Assembly: GCA_035235625.1 (NCBI GenBank)
Contig: CP141141.1
Location: 6,252,968 to 6,316,967, forward strand
Length of the DNA: 64,000 nt
Source of the DNA: Saururus chinensis
Lineage: Eukaryota; Streptophyta; Magnoliopsida; Piperales; Saururaceae
Direction: 5' to 3'
The notes beneath the pieces are model-generated. The model saw nothing but the letters and a program-made list of their open reading frames with translations, made no database searches and was not told the origin of the DNA. Positions 13,473 to 26,465 of the stretch are shown here, one piece after another. Each line of letters opens with the position of its first letter. The first letter of the stretch is position 1. The translations under genes were made by a program, and so were the position numbers.

Positions 13473-13840
13473 GTAAATCTTTTCTTCGTTTACAATTGTA
13501 ATAGGCAAAGGTTCCATTCAACAATAAGATTCTTGCATATCAACCAAAAAGCAGAGTTCAGTTTATGTGAGCCAATTTCATAGTTAAAAACCCACTTTAT
13601 TTTATTTTAGTCATGTAAAAGACAAGGATGCAGACTTTGTTCTTGTGTATAACACATTGCAATACTTGTTTAAAACAATTAATGACAATGGAAATCTTCA
13701 TATCTCATATATAAGCCCTTTATCCATTATCACATATGTTTTTAATCAACTTTAAGAACTTCTCATATGCCAATAATTTCACAGGAGTATAACTACAACT
13801 TGCCATTTGTATATAATTATCAAATCAAGTTCAAAAATTA

Positions 13841-15535
13841 ATATTAGGATTTATATGATAGTTAGTACTCCACAGAAGCAGGCACACCAAAAAATGATTG
13901 CACCACACCAATTTAATGACAAAGATACAATAGCTTCTACTCGCAAAACTTATCTTACAAAAGCTCCATCCACAATGCTCAAGGAAACAAATGATAAGTT
14001 CAAAGTGTCGAAATTCCAAAAATAAGTTAAATAAATACAACTTGTGTTTAAAAACACAACTCTCTCTAATATTTGGATGGGCAAAAGCTAAAATTTGTAT
14101 CTAGTTACTTTCCATAAATTACAGTACAAGAAGTCTCATAAACTTCATTACAAGAAAATGTTAAAGAATAAGCCAAACCCAAACATCTATATGGAGGGTT
14201 GTTTGTTGAACATACTTTTCCAAAATATTGTGCTCCACTTTCAACTTAGCCTTCATTCTGACAAAAACATAAAAAATACGAGGATCATTAGACACCAAAA
14301 TAGTTGCAGAATCAATAAGTATAAAACATATTAATGTGACCTGTTTCAAACATATACGCTTCAGTATTGCAGGACCATAAGGTGACCCAAGTAAAAAACA
14401 AAACTATAAAAGTAGATAAAAGAAAGTGATATAGAAGTTATGGACATCAGAATGCACCACTAACAAAGACCACAGCGTATCTCCAGCACCTTCAAATATG
14501 TGGAAACATTATGACTTAATTAATGAATGTATACATTCTCCACGTAACTACTAAGAACTGAAAGTCACAAAATTTTAAGGAACACATTGTTATATTTAAT
14601 TTTACACATTCCATGAACAATCTCCAACACTCAGCAGGAAAAAGGAAGAAAGTAGCAGATCACCAATTAAAGTATGTACTGCAACATCCAGCCACATATA
14701 TCAAAATGATAGAAGTTTCCTTGGTCTCCCAAGGATAAAGCCAATATTCTGCTAAAATACCTCTCAAAGCAAGAGGATAAATACAATATTCTGCTAAAAT
14801 GCCTCTCAAATCCCACGGCAGGTGTGGTGAGAGTAAATTACAAAAAATACATATAGTTATAGGTGGCCACATAAGTGTATTGCATGAGTTCTATCTATCC
14901 TCTGAGTACTCTTGTTTTTTTTTCAGTAACATAGCTAATGCATCTGTTGCCCTATTGGACTCCTATATAAGTATGCTTGAATTCAGTCAGGACATAAAAA
15001 CATCATCAACAATAGGGGCAATAGCCTAGGGATATTTGGTACAATCTGGAAATAATGTTAATAGTAGGCAAACAACCCGCCCATACAACCATGTGAGACA
15101 TATACCAAGCTGCTTAACTCTGCCAATAAGCTAGTATAATAACCAACATGCAGAGACAAGAAAATGACCAAAATAAAAGTTGTAAAGCCACAAAGCTCTA
15201 GAAAAAGGAACAAATGATATTGTGATTCGTCATGGCCATAACATATGTACACTCATGGATAGAAAAATAACAAAAGGAACAACTAATATAGTGCCAAATT
15301 GTAGAAAAACAATTAATAAAGTGCCATATATTTAATGATGCAAACAATGAAACAGAAAAATAAATTCTTCCCTCTATATGACAAAAGCCATTAGCGTGAC
15401 AAGAAACAATCCATGTTTGATCAAAGTGCACAACTTTGACGTAGAACTATTTGATATTTCATATGCTATTAAAGAAAAGAGAGTGAATGTTATGTGAGCC
15501 GAAGGGCCAAAGAACTGCTGACATTACATATATGA
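13841..15535. other. Anonymous AT-rich stretch with one short tandem duplication
   Basis: No gene is recognised. A unit of about 43 bp containing AATATTCTGCTAAAAT and CCTCTCAAA occurs twice in tandem at about 14734-14810. Short reading frames are AT-rich and show no domain. It may be downstream intron or flank of the decayed membrane-protein gene, which is inference. Confidence 0.4.
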
Positions 15536-16000
15536 ACTCAAACCTGTGTCATGGCTGCCCTAAACTCGGACCTGTGTTCAGGGGAAGCTCTCGGCTAAAC
15601 CCTGAACTCAGACCTGTGTCGTGGCTGCCAAGCTGTGCTGCTTCCGGTCACTAGGAAGCCATCCGGCCAGCTTTGGTGGACAGCTGGGAAATAGGGAAGG
15701 GGAGACGAGAGATGGGAGGGAAATGGCCACGCCAGAGGGGAGGAAGGAGATGGCTGTGCCGGAGGAGAGGAAGAAGGAAAGATGAGATGGGAGAGACGGA
15801 AGTACCTGGTGGAGAGCGCAGGAACGCCCAAGGAAGAAGATTGCGCCGGCGGAGAAGGAACGTTAGCAGAAAACGAGCGTCTCGGCACTGGTAGTGATGG
15901 AGCGAGATGCCGTAGAGATAGAGATGGCTCTGCGAAGGAGACGAAGCATCATACGTCTTTCGTGCATTTAACATTGTATTCTAAAATCAATAAATTATAA
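15536..16000. other. GC-rich patch with short direct repeats
   Basis: The phrases CTCAAACCTGTGTCATGGCTGC and CTCAGACCTGTGTCGTGGCTGC (differing at two bases; shared core CCTGTGTC, GTGGCTGC) lie at about 15538-15559 and 15607-15628. The following 15640-15900 is purine-rich on the plus strand and gives Pro/Ser-rich frames on the minus strand in several overlapping registers, which is the signature of composition and not of a gene. It could be a 5' leader of a lost minus-strand transcript, but nothing shows this. Confidence 0.35.
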
Positions 16001-16108
16001 TTTAAAATATAAAACGACTAACACCCTGTTAGCCTGGCTAGCAACCCAGGTCTTGTGAGTGTCCCCTGCCTCCCATCCTTGCAACTGAAGCAGCACTAGC
16101 CACAACAA

Positions 16109-16212
16109 GGCTGAATAATGCAGTGAAGAAGAGGGTGTTGTAACCTATGGGGCATGGTTTGATTTGGGCATCCCAGCTCCAAACACCCTCTTATTCACTG
16201 CATTATTCAGCC
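16109..16212. repeat. Near-perfect foldback, 31-bp arms, 42-bp loop
   Basis: The left arm (16109-16139) begins GGCTGAATAATGCAGTGAAG. The right arm (16182-16212) is its reverse complement at 30 of 31 positions and begins AACACCCTCTTATTCACTGC. The 42-bp loop separates them. Arm length and loop size fall in the range of plant microRNA precursors and also of small foldback elements. No target duplication or terminal motif was recognised, so neither reading is settled. Confidence 0.75.
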
Positions 16213-16734
16213 CTTCCTCATTGAATCCCAATTGGACATCCATCTTCATGCACACGCACACGCATTCGTACACGAGCACGAGCAGAGCAATCTTTTCAAG
16301 AAAATTTTGGATATATTATAGGAATCATTTTTTAATGGGAAATTATTTTATTACACTTAATTTGTCTAACAAAAATCTCACACATGGGTTTTGATTAGAG
16401 AGAGAAAAGTGAGCCGCGTATTGTCACGTGAGACCTACTTTTCTTTATCCAATGAAAACTCAGATTTAGGGTTTTATTGGACAAATTTAGTGTACTGTTA
16501 TCAACACTTTTTATTTTAAATATTTCCCTTGTTACTCAATCAAGTAGTCTCCTGCCGAGATTTGCAAGGAAGGCGCTGCTTTGCCATGCTTTTCGGTTTG
16601 GAAGGAGTGTAATCCACAATTCTTGGTGTGCTCATTTCTAGGGATCTTGTTTGTACTACTTGAGCATGTGTGAGGCTCTTGTTTACAACAAGAAAAACAG
16701 TAGTCTCCTGCCAATCTTAGCCTAAAAGTATCTA

Positions 16735-16974
16735 CATGGAGGTATGATCCCCTTTCATTAACTTGCTTCAATTTGATCAGATATATGATATTCTTTCTAA
16801 GTATACTTAGATATATCATATATGAAGAGTGTGTCATTTTTTAATATTTTCCTTGTTACTCAATCTAAGTATATCCCAAAAAGTGTTTGAACACCAATGC
16901 AAAGGGTCCCATGAATCGCAACCTACATTGAGGTATGGTCATCTATCATTAACTTGCTTCAATTTGACCAATTA
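16735..16974. repeat. Short diverged direct repeats
   Basis: A block with AGGTATGRTC, then CATTAACTTGCTTCAATTTG, occurs at about 16741-16778 and again at 16931-16968. A second shared phrase, TTCCTTGTTACTCAATC, occurs at about 16526 and 16848. These look like duplicated anonymous sequence; no gene is visible. Confidence 0.5.
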
Positions 16975-18911
16975 TGTCATGGCCCAGCTCCGCTTGACCC
17001 GAGCTGAACCTGGTCCAAGGGCCAGTCAGCGTGCGCCATGCGGGGGTGACGGAATTTAATGGGTTAGCGAATTAAGTAAGACTTAGCCCCTCTAACGGGC
17101 GATTCAACTAACGAAATAGTGCACCTCACGTCCTTTGAGTAGGAATAATAAGGATAAATAAGAGGATAATAAACTATTATAAATCCTCACACAACCCACA
17201 TAATAATCTTCAGAGCCTACACATGGCTCGAAATCAGATGAGTTTAGACAAGTCTAAGAACAACAAATAAACTTAAGCATAATACATAATTTACCATATA
17301 ATGTTCTCTAAGGTCAACCACAAGAAAATTAGAAAATAAAACATCATTAAAATACCACAAAGGTTAATCCCACGAGTACCCATATCGTCCCTCAAATAAG
17401 GTGTCTTGCATCATAATTAATTCATGTTACCAGTAGATTATGACCATCATAAACTATGAATGCTTACACATGCTAATTTAATTAGGTATAAACCATGTTC
17501 TACATATTTTAACTTATGAATGAACATGACTATGTATATTTAAGCTTAGTTTGATGCCCTACTTATTTTAAAGTTGTATTCCGATGATTTCTTTATATTT
17601 ACTCCATGACTTCAGTAGATTATGACCATAAAGTAGTATGAATGTTTGCACATGTCATATTAATTGCATATGAACTATGTTCCACATGTTTTATCTCAAC
17701 TCTAAACATGACCATTCATGCATATTTTACTTGTGCTTGCATTACCTTATTTGCTATGTATGGATCATGTTTCATGCATAATATGACTATTAGTGTATGT
17801 TTACCTATGCTTGCATACATTCAATATTGCTTACGTATGTATCATGTTACATACATCATGAAAATAATTTGATAAGTCATGATTAATCATGTTTAACCAT
17901 GATTAACCGATTGGTGTTGTAGTTTATTTGGAATAGTCATATCAGATATTAACACCGGCTTTACGTCCCTTGAGGGCAAGTTTTGCTATTCCTTAAGGGC
18001 GCGTTTCCTCCCTAGGTGACACGAGCTGATTTGCTATAATGAGATAAACTATTGTGACATTTTGGACTTAAAAATCTAGGCTGGTATGTCCATGCCCACC
18101 GGCTTACCAGGAGGTAATTTTCAATCAGGATTTACCCAAATTGATCTATTCCTCTTTAGGAATTTAAACTTCCTTCTAGGATTCCCGGGGTGAGCAAGTT
18201 TGCTCCAGTTTTAGTCAGGGTGAGCAAGTTGATTTTTTACCAAGAAACATTCATCGTAGTATTTGCATATGTGGTGTATGGACTCTATGCAATTTTTATA
18301 CTTAGTGTAGAGAACAATGATACTTGAATGCAGGATGAATGCAAATTATATTACTTATTCACTGTAGGTTTTAAGTGGATTATGAGAATTGAAAGAATGC
18401 ACCGGTTGTGTGTATGTGATTGTGAAATATAATTAAGATCATAATGCATAGGTGTTGTTTAATGATATTTGTTGCATGAATGAGATAATTTCCATAGGTT
18501 GGATGTGTTTAAGGTTAATGCGTTCTTGTGATGTTAACGCCATTTTGCAAGAGGTTGATGTCATGATTCTTTAGGATTATGTTGTGGTGTTAAAGTGAGC
18601 TTTATGTTCTATTCAAAGCTACTTAGCTAAGCTCACCCCTTGTTGCATTATTTTTGTCTTGGGGTTATATTCTTGTGTCATGAAGGTGCTCAGGATGAGT
18701 TATTTTATGAGCATGAAAGCGATAAGTAGATTAATATGGAGAGTAGGCTAGCTATGTTGTGATGAGATAGACTAATGTTATGTTTGGTGTTAAAACCTTG
18801 TTACTTTACATGTTTTGTGGATAACCTTTGTTGGTTTAGACATGTAGCATTTTAAGCTTGTGACTACTACGTTATGAGATTATTTGGGTAATGTGTTGCC
18901 TAAGTGAGACT
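16975..18911. mobile_element. Possible LTR-type fossil interrupted by the 18917-23481 LTR
   Basis: The segment opens with TGTCATGGCCC, resembling the start or end motif of the other LTRs in this window, and has no coding region. A matching border GACGTGACA occurs at 23648 on the far side of the nested LTR, which would make a unit of about 2.1 kb, but the flanking pentamers (AATTA and AAAAG) do not match. The assignment is therefore weak. The rest is anonymous AT-rich sequence. Confidence 0.3.
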
Positions 18912-18916
18912 TTAAT

Positions 18917-21900
18917 TGTAATACCCGAGATTTTTCATCACATTTTCGTAAAATTCATGGAATTTTTTTTTTGCAATATAACAGCTATAAATAGGAGGAA
19001 AATGATGAAATCAAAACATGTGAAAGCATTTTATAATTTAAAACACTAAACATCAATTTTCCATCCAAATTTATCCTTATTTGATCAAACATCATACGAC
19101 TAAAGCAAATATCCTTAATCAGGGCTACTCGAAAACAAATGTTCGACTAAATTACCATGATCATGGATTTTTAAATACAAATAACTCTCAGGCATCCCTG
19201 AGTACAAGTCCCATAAACAGTCCACTATCTAATCCAAATTAAAAGTCCAAGATACATACACTTTAAATCTTATCTCACCCAATACATCAGATCGTAGCAT
19301 AAAAATATACTCACATTGAGTCAAGGTTATACTTGAATCAAAGGGGAAACAATCCTTCACAGAAATGAGCATCCATCTCCAGGAGCTCTCCAACACATAC
19401 CTGCAAAAGCCTCCCGAACAACGGGGCTAAAAAAATAGGGTAATGAGTATTTTCATAGTCAGTAGGAAAATACCCAGTAGGGGAATCCTAAACTGTGAAC
19501 TCAATAAGTTAAAAAATACATGTGTTCATGCAACTCAAACATGAAGCATACAACATATAATAATTATATACATAAACATATAATAATGCATAACAAACCA
19601 TGAAACCAAACTTATACAAACACCCTTAATCAGGGTCTTACAAACTTACTCGTACAATCGTATGCTAACTCAATACCTTACACATACTTGTACGACCTTA
19701 CTCGTACAATCTTATACTTATAGTCCTCTCAGAATCATATACTTACAGTCATGCTCAGAAACTTACACTTACATTCTTACTCAAAATCATCATCTTACAG
19801 TCATGCTCATACTCATACTCATACAACTTACACGTACTTAGTATGACCTTACTCGTACAATCATACACTTACTTTCTTACTCAAACATACACTTACAATC
19901 ATACTCATACTATTGATCACTAAAGCTCACTACAACTAATAAGCTCCAGCGTTGAAAAAGAAAAGAATGTCACTGGGGCATCATCACCTTAACCTCTGGG
20001 GAGTGACTATTCCGAAGGCAAGGCACACCTATGCTCATGGGGCATAGGATCAAACAAGTAAGAGTAGATCAATGATACTACTTACTTGAGCGCACAAACA
20101 TACACCCATGCATAAGCGGTCATATAATTGCCCACACATAAGGGGTCTTATAGTGCCATACAATTACCCACCATTATGGGTCTTATAGTGCCAGCGCCAC
20201 TCTTGGGTAGAAATCATATAGTGCCTCTTGGGCGGAATCATAGAATGCCACTCTTGGGCAGAAATCATATAACGTTCTCAATAGAGCATTAAACGTCTGG
20301 GCTTAAAACAACACACAGACCAAATTGAAAACATGTATACAATTGCTTTCAACAGAGCATCAAACGTCTGGTGCTCTATATAACACACAGACAACATCCC
20401 GCAGGATAAACACCATGGCAAGACATGAGAAATGCTTAGCCAACTCATTATCGGCTAGCTCAAATACGGAACTTAATCCATTGAACCCTCAGGTCTCAAA
20501 CTCACAACACTATCATTAGCTTTCTTATAATTCAAGTTTGAATTAAGTAAATTATGTGGTACAATTATGCCACGCAAACTCACAGTGCTTGACTGATCAA
20601 ACCGAGGCTGAGCCCTATCTGAACCCTAGTTCGTCAAGGCAGCAGACTTCACTTAACCCATCCATATCATGACCAACTCACCTTACGTCAAATCCTTATA
20701 TAATCATACAGTCTCCGCCATCCACCTTATGGCCAAAACATCTTACACCTACATCATCAAACTGAGTTCCTCACAGTAGATCCCTATTATCACCCTCTTA
20801 CTTAATACCTCACTTATTATGCTTACTTTTCACTTCAAAATCTGTACGTTATGCTTTTACAATTATGCATGCTCTTACTGTCTAATAAACCTCCATAAGG
20901 CTCCAAGCCTAAGTCCTCTTACTTACTGAGCCCCTGATGTATGCTCCAAACTAGAGCAAACTAATCTGCTCCACTCCTCGCCTGTCAAACTTACATCCGC
21001 TATCTTTAGTCATACGCTTACACATCCAAATCTACATCCAACTTTGTACCAAACCCTTTGTCATCTCTTATCGTTCGTCACCCAAACATCTGCCCACACA
21101 TAGTCCAGATACGTAATTAACTCACAATCGCTAGCCATCACTAGCACATACATATTTTGCATACATAAAACATGCTTACAACTCACATACATATATGTAT
21201 CTCAACGTGGCATAATTCATTATCTTACATCATGCAAATAGACCATGATTTAATATCCAAAACATGGAATCATATAATCCTAGCATGCTGCTACTCATTC
21301 AAAGCATGCTACCATGAAATTATGAGTTCAAAGCTTCCCTACCTTGTAATCATGAAGGTTGTGGTGAGCATACTATGGTGGCGGCATCGGTGGTGGAGTT
21401 GGCAGTCAAAACCATTGTTAAGTTGAGAGAGTTGTTGTCTCGAGGTTTTAGGAAACACCGGAAGCACTCATGGCCAAATGGGGTGTCAAAAGTCAATGCG
21501 GCAAAATCCACGATCCACGGCGGCACACTATGGGCGGCTGGGAGAAAGGTCTTGCCAACGAGTGGCAGGTGTGACCGAAGGTCTAGGTGTACACACTAAA
21601 ATTTGACCAGCGATTGAAAAATACTCAACTAGTCACAAGACATCAAAATTGGCCATGGACAGCACCCAACGACATTGATTCCACGTTTACAAGGGCCGAC
21701 ATAAAGGCGGAGGGTGTGGGGTGACATTCAAGGACAAAGGAGAGGTGGAGGAGCTCTAATGGACAAATCCTGATGATGGCAGAGCCATCAGACGGTCAGG
21801 CAGCGCGAAAGTGGCACCTTAACCCTAACTCGTATTCACAACTACATGCACACGCGGCCAAAGGGAGGGGGAGAGGGCTAGACAGAGGTAGTCCAAGGCT

Positions 21901-23481
21901 CATAAGGGTCTAACAGGGCTAAGGCTCTAGTGGTGACCAATCAAAACGACAACATCGCCGATCACCAACCACAATCGAAACAATAGGTATGGGCATCTGT
22001 ACATCTTGCACGGCAGAGGATAGGGAAAAGGTTCAGGGTCGAGCAAAGGCCGTGAGGCTGTCACTTGCCAAGGTCTATACAGGTGAACTCATCCACCTTC
22101 AGTCAAGATAGGCCCAGAATCTTGCTAGAGGTTGTTCGATACCGACGGCGTAAAATGGGCAAGAGGGTTCAATGGCCAGTAATGTCGATGAGCGGAACTA
22201 GCTAGGGCTACGGCCCACAAGGGGATCACAAGTCTAATGAGGTCGAACTAGCCAAGGGTGTTAACCTAGCCATCTCAAGCTTAAACTGGCAAAAAATGAG
22301 GTGGTCTAAAGGTCATCTTGCATCCAAAGGTACTACGATGCCCCAAAACAGAAAAACGGCCACAAAACATAAAGGGCCGGGGGACACAGGGAGGAGCAAG
22401 GGTTTCCAGCGGCTCTAACTGGCTCTGTTGTGACCCTAGAGGCCAGTTAGAGCCGGGTTTGATGGAAGACAAAGGCAAATGGTGGCAGCAACCCATCGGT
22501 AGCCCAACACAGAGAGGGCACACCGATTTGGGCTAAATGACAAAGGGGAAAAGAGCAGCCCTTTTTAGGGCGGAGAGAAAGGAGGTCGAGTGGGGTGGCT
22601 CCCACCATCGCTAGACTAAAATAGGCCAGATGGGGTCTGGCTGGCCCTAACCAGCCACCACCAGCGCTGGAGGAAGCAAAAACCAGAGGGGCGGTTCTGG
22701 CGAAAACATGGAAGGGGAAGGGTCTGGCCGGAGGGAAGAGGAAGGGCGGAGGCGGAATTGGGCAGGGAGAGGTTGCCCATCACTGTAGCCATGCCAGGGC
22801 GGAGCTGTGGGCGGTTGGCCACCTCTCTCCAGCTAACGGCGGTGGTGGAATCAGAGACCAAAGGGGTGGAAAAAACAGGGGCAAAGGGGAGAGAAGAGGG
22901 CGGGGGAGAGGCTCAGGAGGCCGGGAGGGAAGGCCTCCCACAGTCGCCGGCCTAGGGAAAAGCCACATCCAGTCGGCCAGCCCTTGCCAGCCCATGGCGG
23001 TGGCGGCACAACACCAAACAGAAAAATATACAAGGGAGGGACAAACCAGGGAGGAGCTCACGGGGGCGAATCGGGTTGGGGCGGCGTTGGGGAGGCAACT
23101 TGGCCGTTGCCTGGCCGTCATCAGGCCGAGGTGAGTTGGCAACCTGCCAGCAACTCTCCTCTGGCTTGAACAGATGAGAGAGGGGGGTCGTTCTGTTCCA
23201 GAGTTTTTTGGATCGAGATCAGGCTCGGCCAAGCCCGAGCCCAATCTTTCTATTCTTTGTTTTTCTTTTTTCCCTTATCCTTTTCTGCACTTTCATTCTC
23301 TCTCAATTTTTCACGTTGTAAATGCACGTCCAGGTCTATGGCCTATGACTAAACCCCACACCTGACCACGGGTACAAATGCCAAAGCTAAATACGCCAAA
23401 GCATCATCTTTTATTTCCAAAAATGATCAGAAAATAGCAAAAAAATTATAAGAAATCGTAGGTAAAATCAAGGGCATTACA
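18917..23481 (-). mobile_element. Large solo LTR (family 1), minus orientation
   Basis: The element spans TGTAATACCCGAG at 18917 to GGGCATTACA at 23481 (4,565 bp) and has an exact 5-bp target duplication TTAAT (18912-18916 and 23482-23486). It is the inverted counterpart of the LTR at 24097-28919. Its plus-strand left end is the complement of that element's 3' end, and blocks such as CACCATGGCAAGACATGAGA (about 20411) match the complement of about 27260. A GC-rich block occupies 21440-23250 and differs from the partner. No internal region or protein-coding capacity is visible; it reads as a solo LTR fossil. Confidence 0.85.
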
Positions 23482-23486
23482 TTAAT

Positions 23487-24091
23487 TAATTTATTCATCT
23501 TTCATTATTTGCTTTTCCATAAAGGGTCATGTTTTGTACTTCAATCTAGCCCTCTTGGGTTAGTTTTTCTGCTTCATCACGCCTTGACATATCTCTTTGG
23601 ACTGGCTTTGGGTCAAGGGGGTGGGCCGGGACGGGACGGGACGTGACAAAAAGGTCATATGTAAATGCTACATTGGCTATACATGCACTCTTTGATGCTA
23701 TGTTGGATTGGAATGAAATTCTTTGTGGTGACAATGATGCTAAAATACATCAATTCAACAAATTTCTTGCTTTATTGAAATCTCTTCCTCAGTACAACTT
23801 GGCTAACACAACATACATTTCTAGTGTGATACAAGTCTGTTAGGAATCTTTGGTTGACAATGGAGGATGATGTAGAGTTTAGGGAGACTTGGCTTTGTGG
23901 CTATTGGAATGAACAACATGGAGATTATTTTTATGTTTTTTTCATTTGTTTGTCATGTAATAAATTGTGTGTGATATCTTATATTGTATAACTTCAATTA
24001 TGGTGTGTTCATTGGAATGCAATGTTTGTGTTTGACATCTATTTTTGTGTGGTGACATGTTCTTATAGGAATTGGTGCTTATTTGACATGT
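23487..24091. other. Spacer between the two inverted solo LTRs
   Basis: About 600 bp separates the inverted LTRs. A frame at 23643-23843 (containing HALFDAMLDWNEILCG) has no domain I recognise, and no start or intron structure supports it as a gene. It could be a remnant of a transposon or host exon. Confidence 0.35.
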
Positions 24092-25924
24092 ATTTATGTA
24101 AGGTCCCTGATTTTTCTACGATTTTATGTAATTTTTCTGTTATTTTTTGGGTCATTTTCAACAGGACAATGTGACACTTTGGCATATTTGTATTTGAACA
24201 TTTACTCTGTATTTATATCATAGAGTCGGGTGTAGTACTTAGTCGCAGGCTGTGGGCCTCGCTGCACGCTTACGGCGCGAATTTTGGAGGTATAACAAGT
24301 AACTAGGAGGTTAACGCGTGTTGGGGACGTAAATGTAAAAATAAAAATGAGTGAATAGTAAAATCAGCTTAAAAAGCCGATCCAGTACTTACAGAAGAAA
24401 AACTCGACATCCAGAGAGAAGTGAAAACCCGAGCCTATTTCCTGTCACTCTGTTCTCCCTCCTCCTTCATCTGATTCCATTGATTCTTATCAAGATCCTC
24501 TTTGCCTCACCGCCACGAGTCTGTAGGTACCGGCTATGACCACCACCATGGCCTCTTCGCTTCTCCACGAGGTACCAAACTTTTCTTTGGTTTTTCTCTC
24601 CAAATCCTATTTTTGAGCCATGGGGATTTTGATGTCATTTGCGGCCGCCCTCAACTAGACTTATGTTTGGTTGGCCGCTAGGAACCATAGGCGCTAGCTA
24701 GAGCTGCTGCCATGCTTTCTTCGCTCCGCTGTGAGCTACCGGTACTTTGGTCAGGTTTTGTTCCTATATTTCATTTCACTGTCCGTGGTGTTTTTTAGAT
24801 GCGGTGTGTTTTCAGTCACCAGATGGACTCCGTCCAGCCTACCTCGACCTAGTATTGGTAGGAGGTTGCCATTTCTGACCCCGCTTCACCCCTATTGTCT
24901 TGCTCTGCCTGATTAGATGCTTTGGGTGCATCTTGGGTCGTTGCCATTGGTGATCTGTGGGCCATTTGGCCATTGTGGGCTCTGCCCTGGCTCTGTGATA
25001 GTGAAGGTCAACCCCACTTGGCCCGATTATACCTCTGCTTAGAATGGGCCGCTTGCCTTTGCCATATACCGTGCGAGATGCATAGCTGCCCGCACCACGT
25101 GTATTGGTTGTGGGTGGCGATCGGCGATATTGCCGCTTCGATCAGCCACCACTTCCTGGCCTTAGCTCAGTTGCCCTTTTGTGGGCCTTGGGCCGCTATT
25201 GTCCAACCCATCTCCCCCTAGGGTTGTCCTTTTTGGCCACGTGTGCATGTGGCCACACATGTGCTTTTGGGTTTAGGTGCCATATTTGTGCTGCCTGACC
25301 ATCGGTTGGCTTTGCCACCAAGTAGAGTTGACCACTAGAGCCTCCACCACCTCTCCTCTGTCCTCGAGCATACCCCATGCTGTCCGTTTGTATGTGGGCC
25401 CTTGTTGACATGAAATAGTCATCGTTGGGTGCTATTCATGGCTGCTTTCGACGTCTTGCAGCTGACCAAGTACGTCTTAGCCACCGACTGACCTTCAGTG
25501 AGTACACCCTCGACTTATGGTCACACCGCCACTTATGCTGGCACAACATTTCTCCCAGCCGCCCTAGTGTGCCGTCGTTGATTGCGGATTTTACCGCATT
25601 GATTTCTGACACCCCGTTTGGCCGCGATTGTTTTCGGCACTTCCTAAAATCCTCGGGACAACAGCTCTCTCAGCTAGACAACGGTTTTGGGCACCAACGC
25701 TGCCACCGTCGTGTTCTCGCCATCAAACGTCATGATTATGAGGTAGGTGAGCTTTAAACTGTAATTTCATGATAGCATGCTTTGAATGAGTAACAACATG
25801 CTAGGATTGTGTGATTCAATGCTTTGGATGCTAAATCATGATCCGTTTGCATGATGTAAGAGGATGAATTATGTCATGTTGAAATGCATATGACATGCAT
25901 GTTAGCTGTAAGTATGTTTGAAGT

Positions 25925-26465
25925 ATGTATGTGCTAGTGATGGCTAGCGTGTTTGTAAGCTTCGTATGTGGGATCTGTATGTGTTAGTGATGGCTAGCGT
26001 ATATGTTTGTAAGCTTCGTATGTGCTAGTGATGGCTAGCGTGTATGTTTGTAAGCTTTGTATGTTGATTGAGTATGTGCTAGTGATGGCTAGCGTGTATG
26101 TTTGTAAGCTTTGTGTGTGGATTGAGAATGTGCTAGTGATGGCTAGCATGTTTGTTGGTAAGCTTCGTATATGGATTGAGTATGTGCTGGTGATGACTAG
26201 CGAATATGTTTCTACCTATGTGGATTACGTGTGTGCTAGTGATGGCTAGCAAGGATGTTTCTACAAATATGGTTTATGCATGTACTAGTGATGGCTAGCG
26301 TGTATGTTTGAAGTATGTATGGATTATGTGTGTGCTAGTGATGGCTAGCGTGTATGTTTGAAGTATGTATGGATGTGTATGTATGTGCTAGTGATGGCTA
26401 GCGTGTATGTTTGCAGTATGTATAAATGTGTATGTATGTGCTAGTGATGGCTAGCGAGTAAATTT
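25925..26465 (+). repeat. Minisatellite inside solo LTR, about 11 units of 40-56 bp
   Basis: The core GTGCTAGTGATGGCTAGCG recurs eleven times (starting near 25930, 25983, 26024, 26079, 26134, 26189, 26233, 26284, 26332, 26384 and 26440), separated by variable TATGTTTGTAAGC-type linkers. The homologous place in the inverted LTR (about 21130-21155, complement CGCTAGCCATCACTAGCAC) holds only a single unit. The array therefore expanded after the two copies diverged, or contracted in the other. Confidence 0.85.

Noticed and set aside
15595-15974. Pro/Ser-rich minus-strand frames of 97 and 107 residues
   Set aside because: Overlapping frames driven by a purine-rich strand; no domain, intron or start context.
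22281-23365. Several frames up to 154 residues
   Set aside because: Inside the GC-rich block of the minus-oriented solo LTR; Pro/Leu-rich with no homology recognised.
24922-25757. Trp/Cys/His-rich frames of 99 and 110 residues
   Set aside because: Inside a solo LTR and not conserved in the sister copies.
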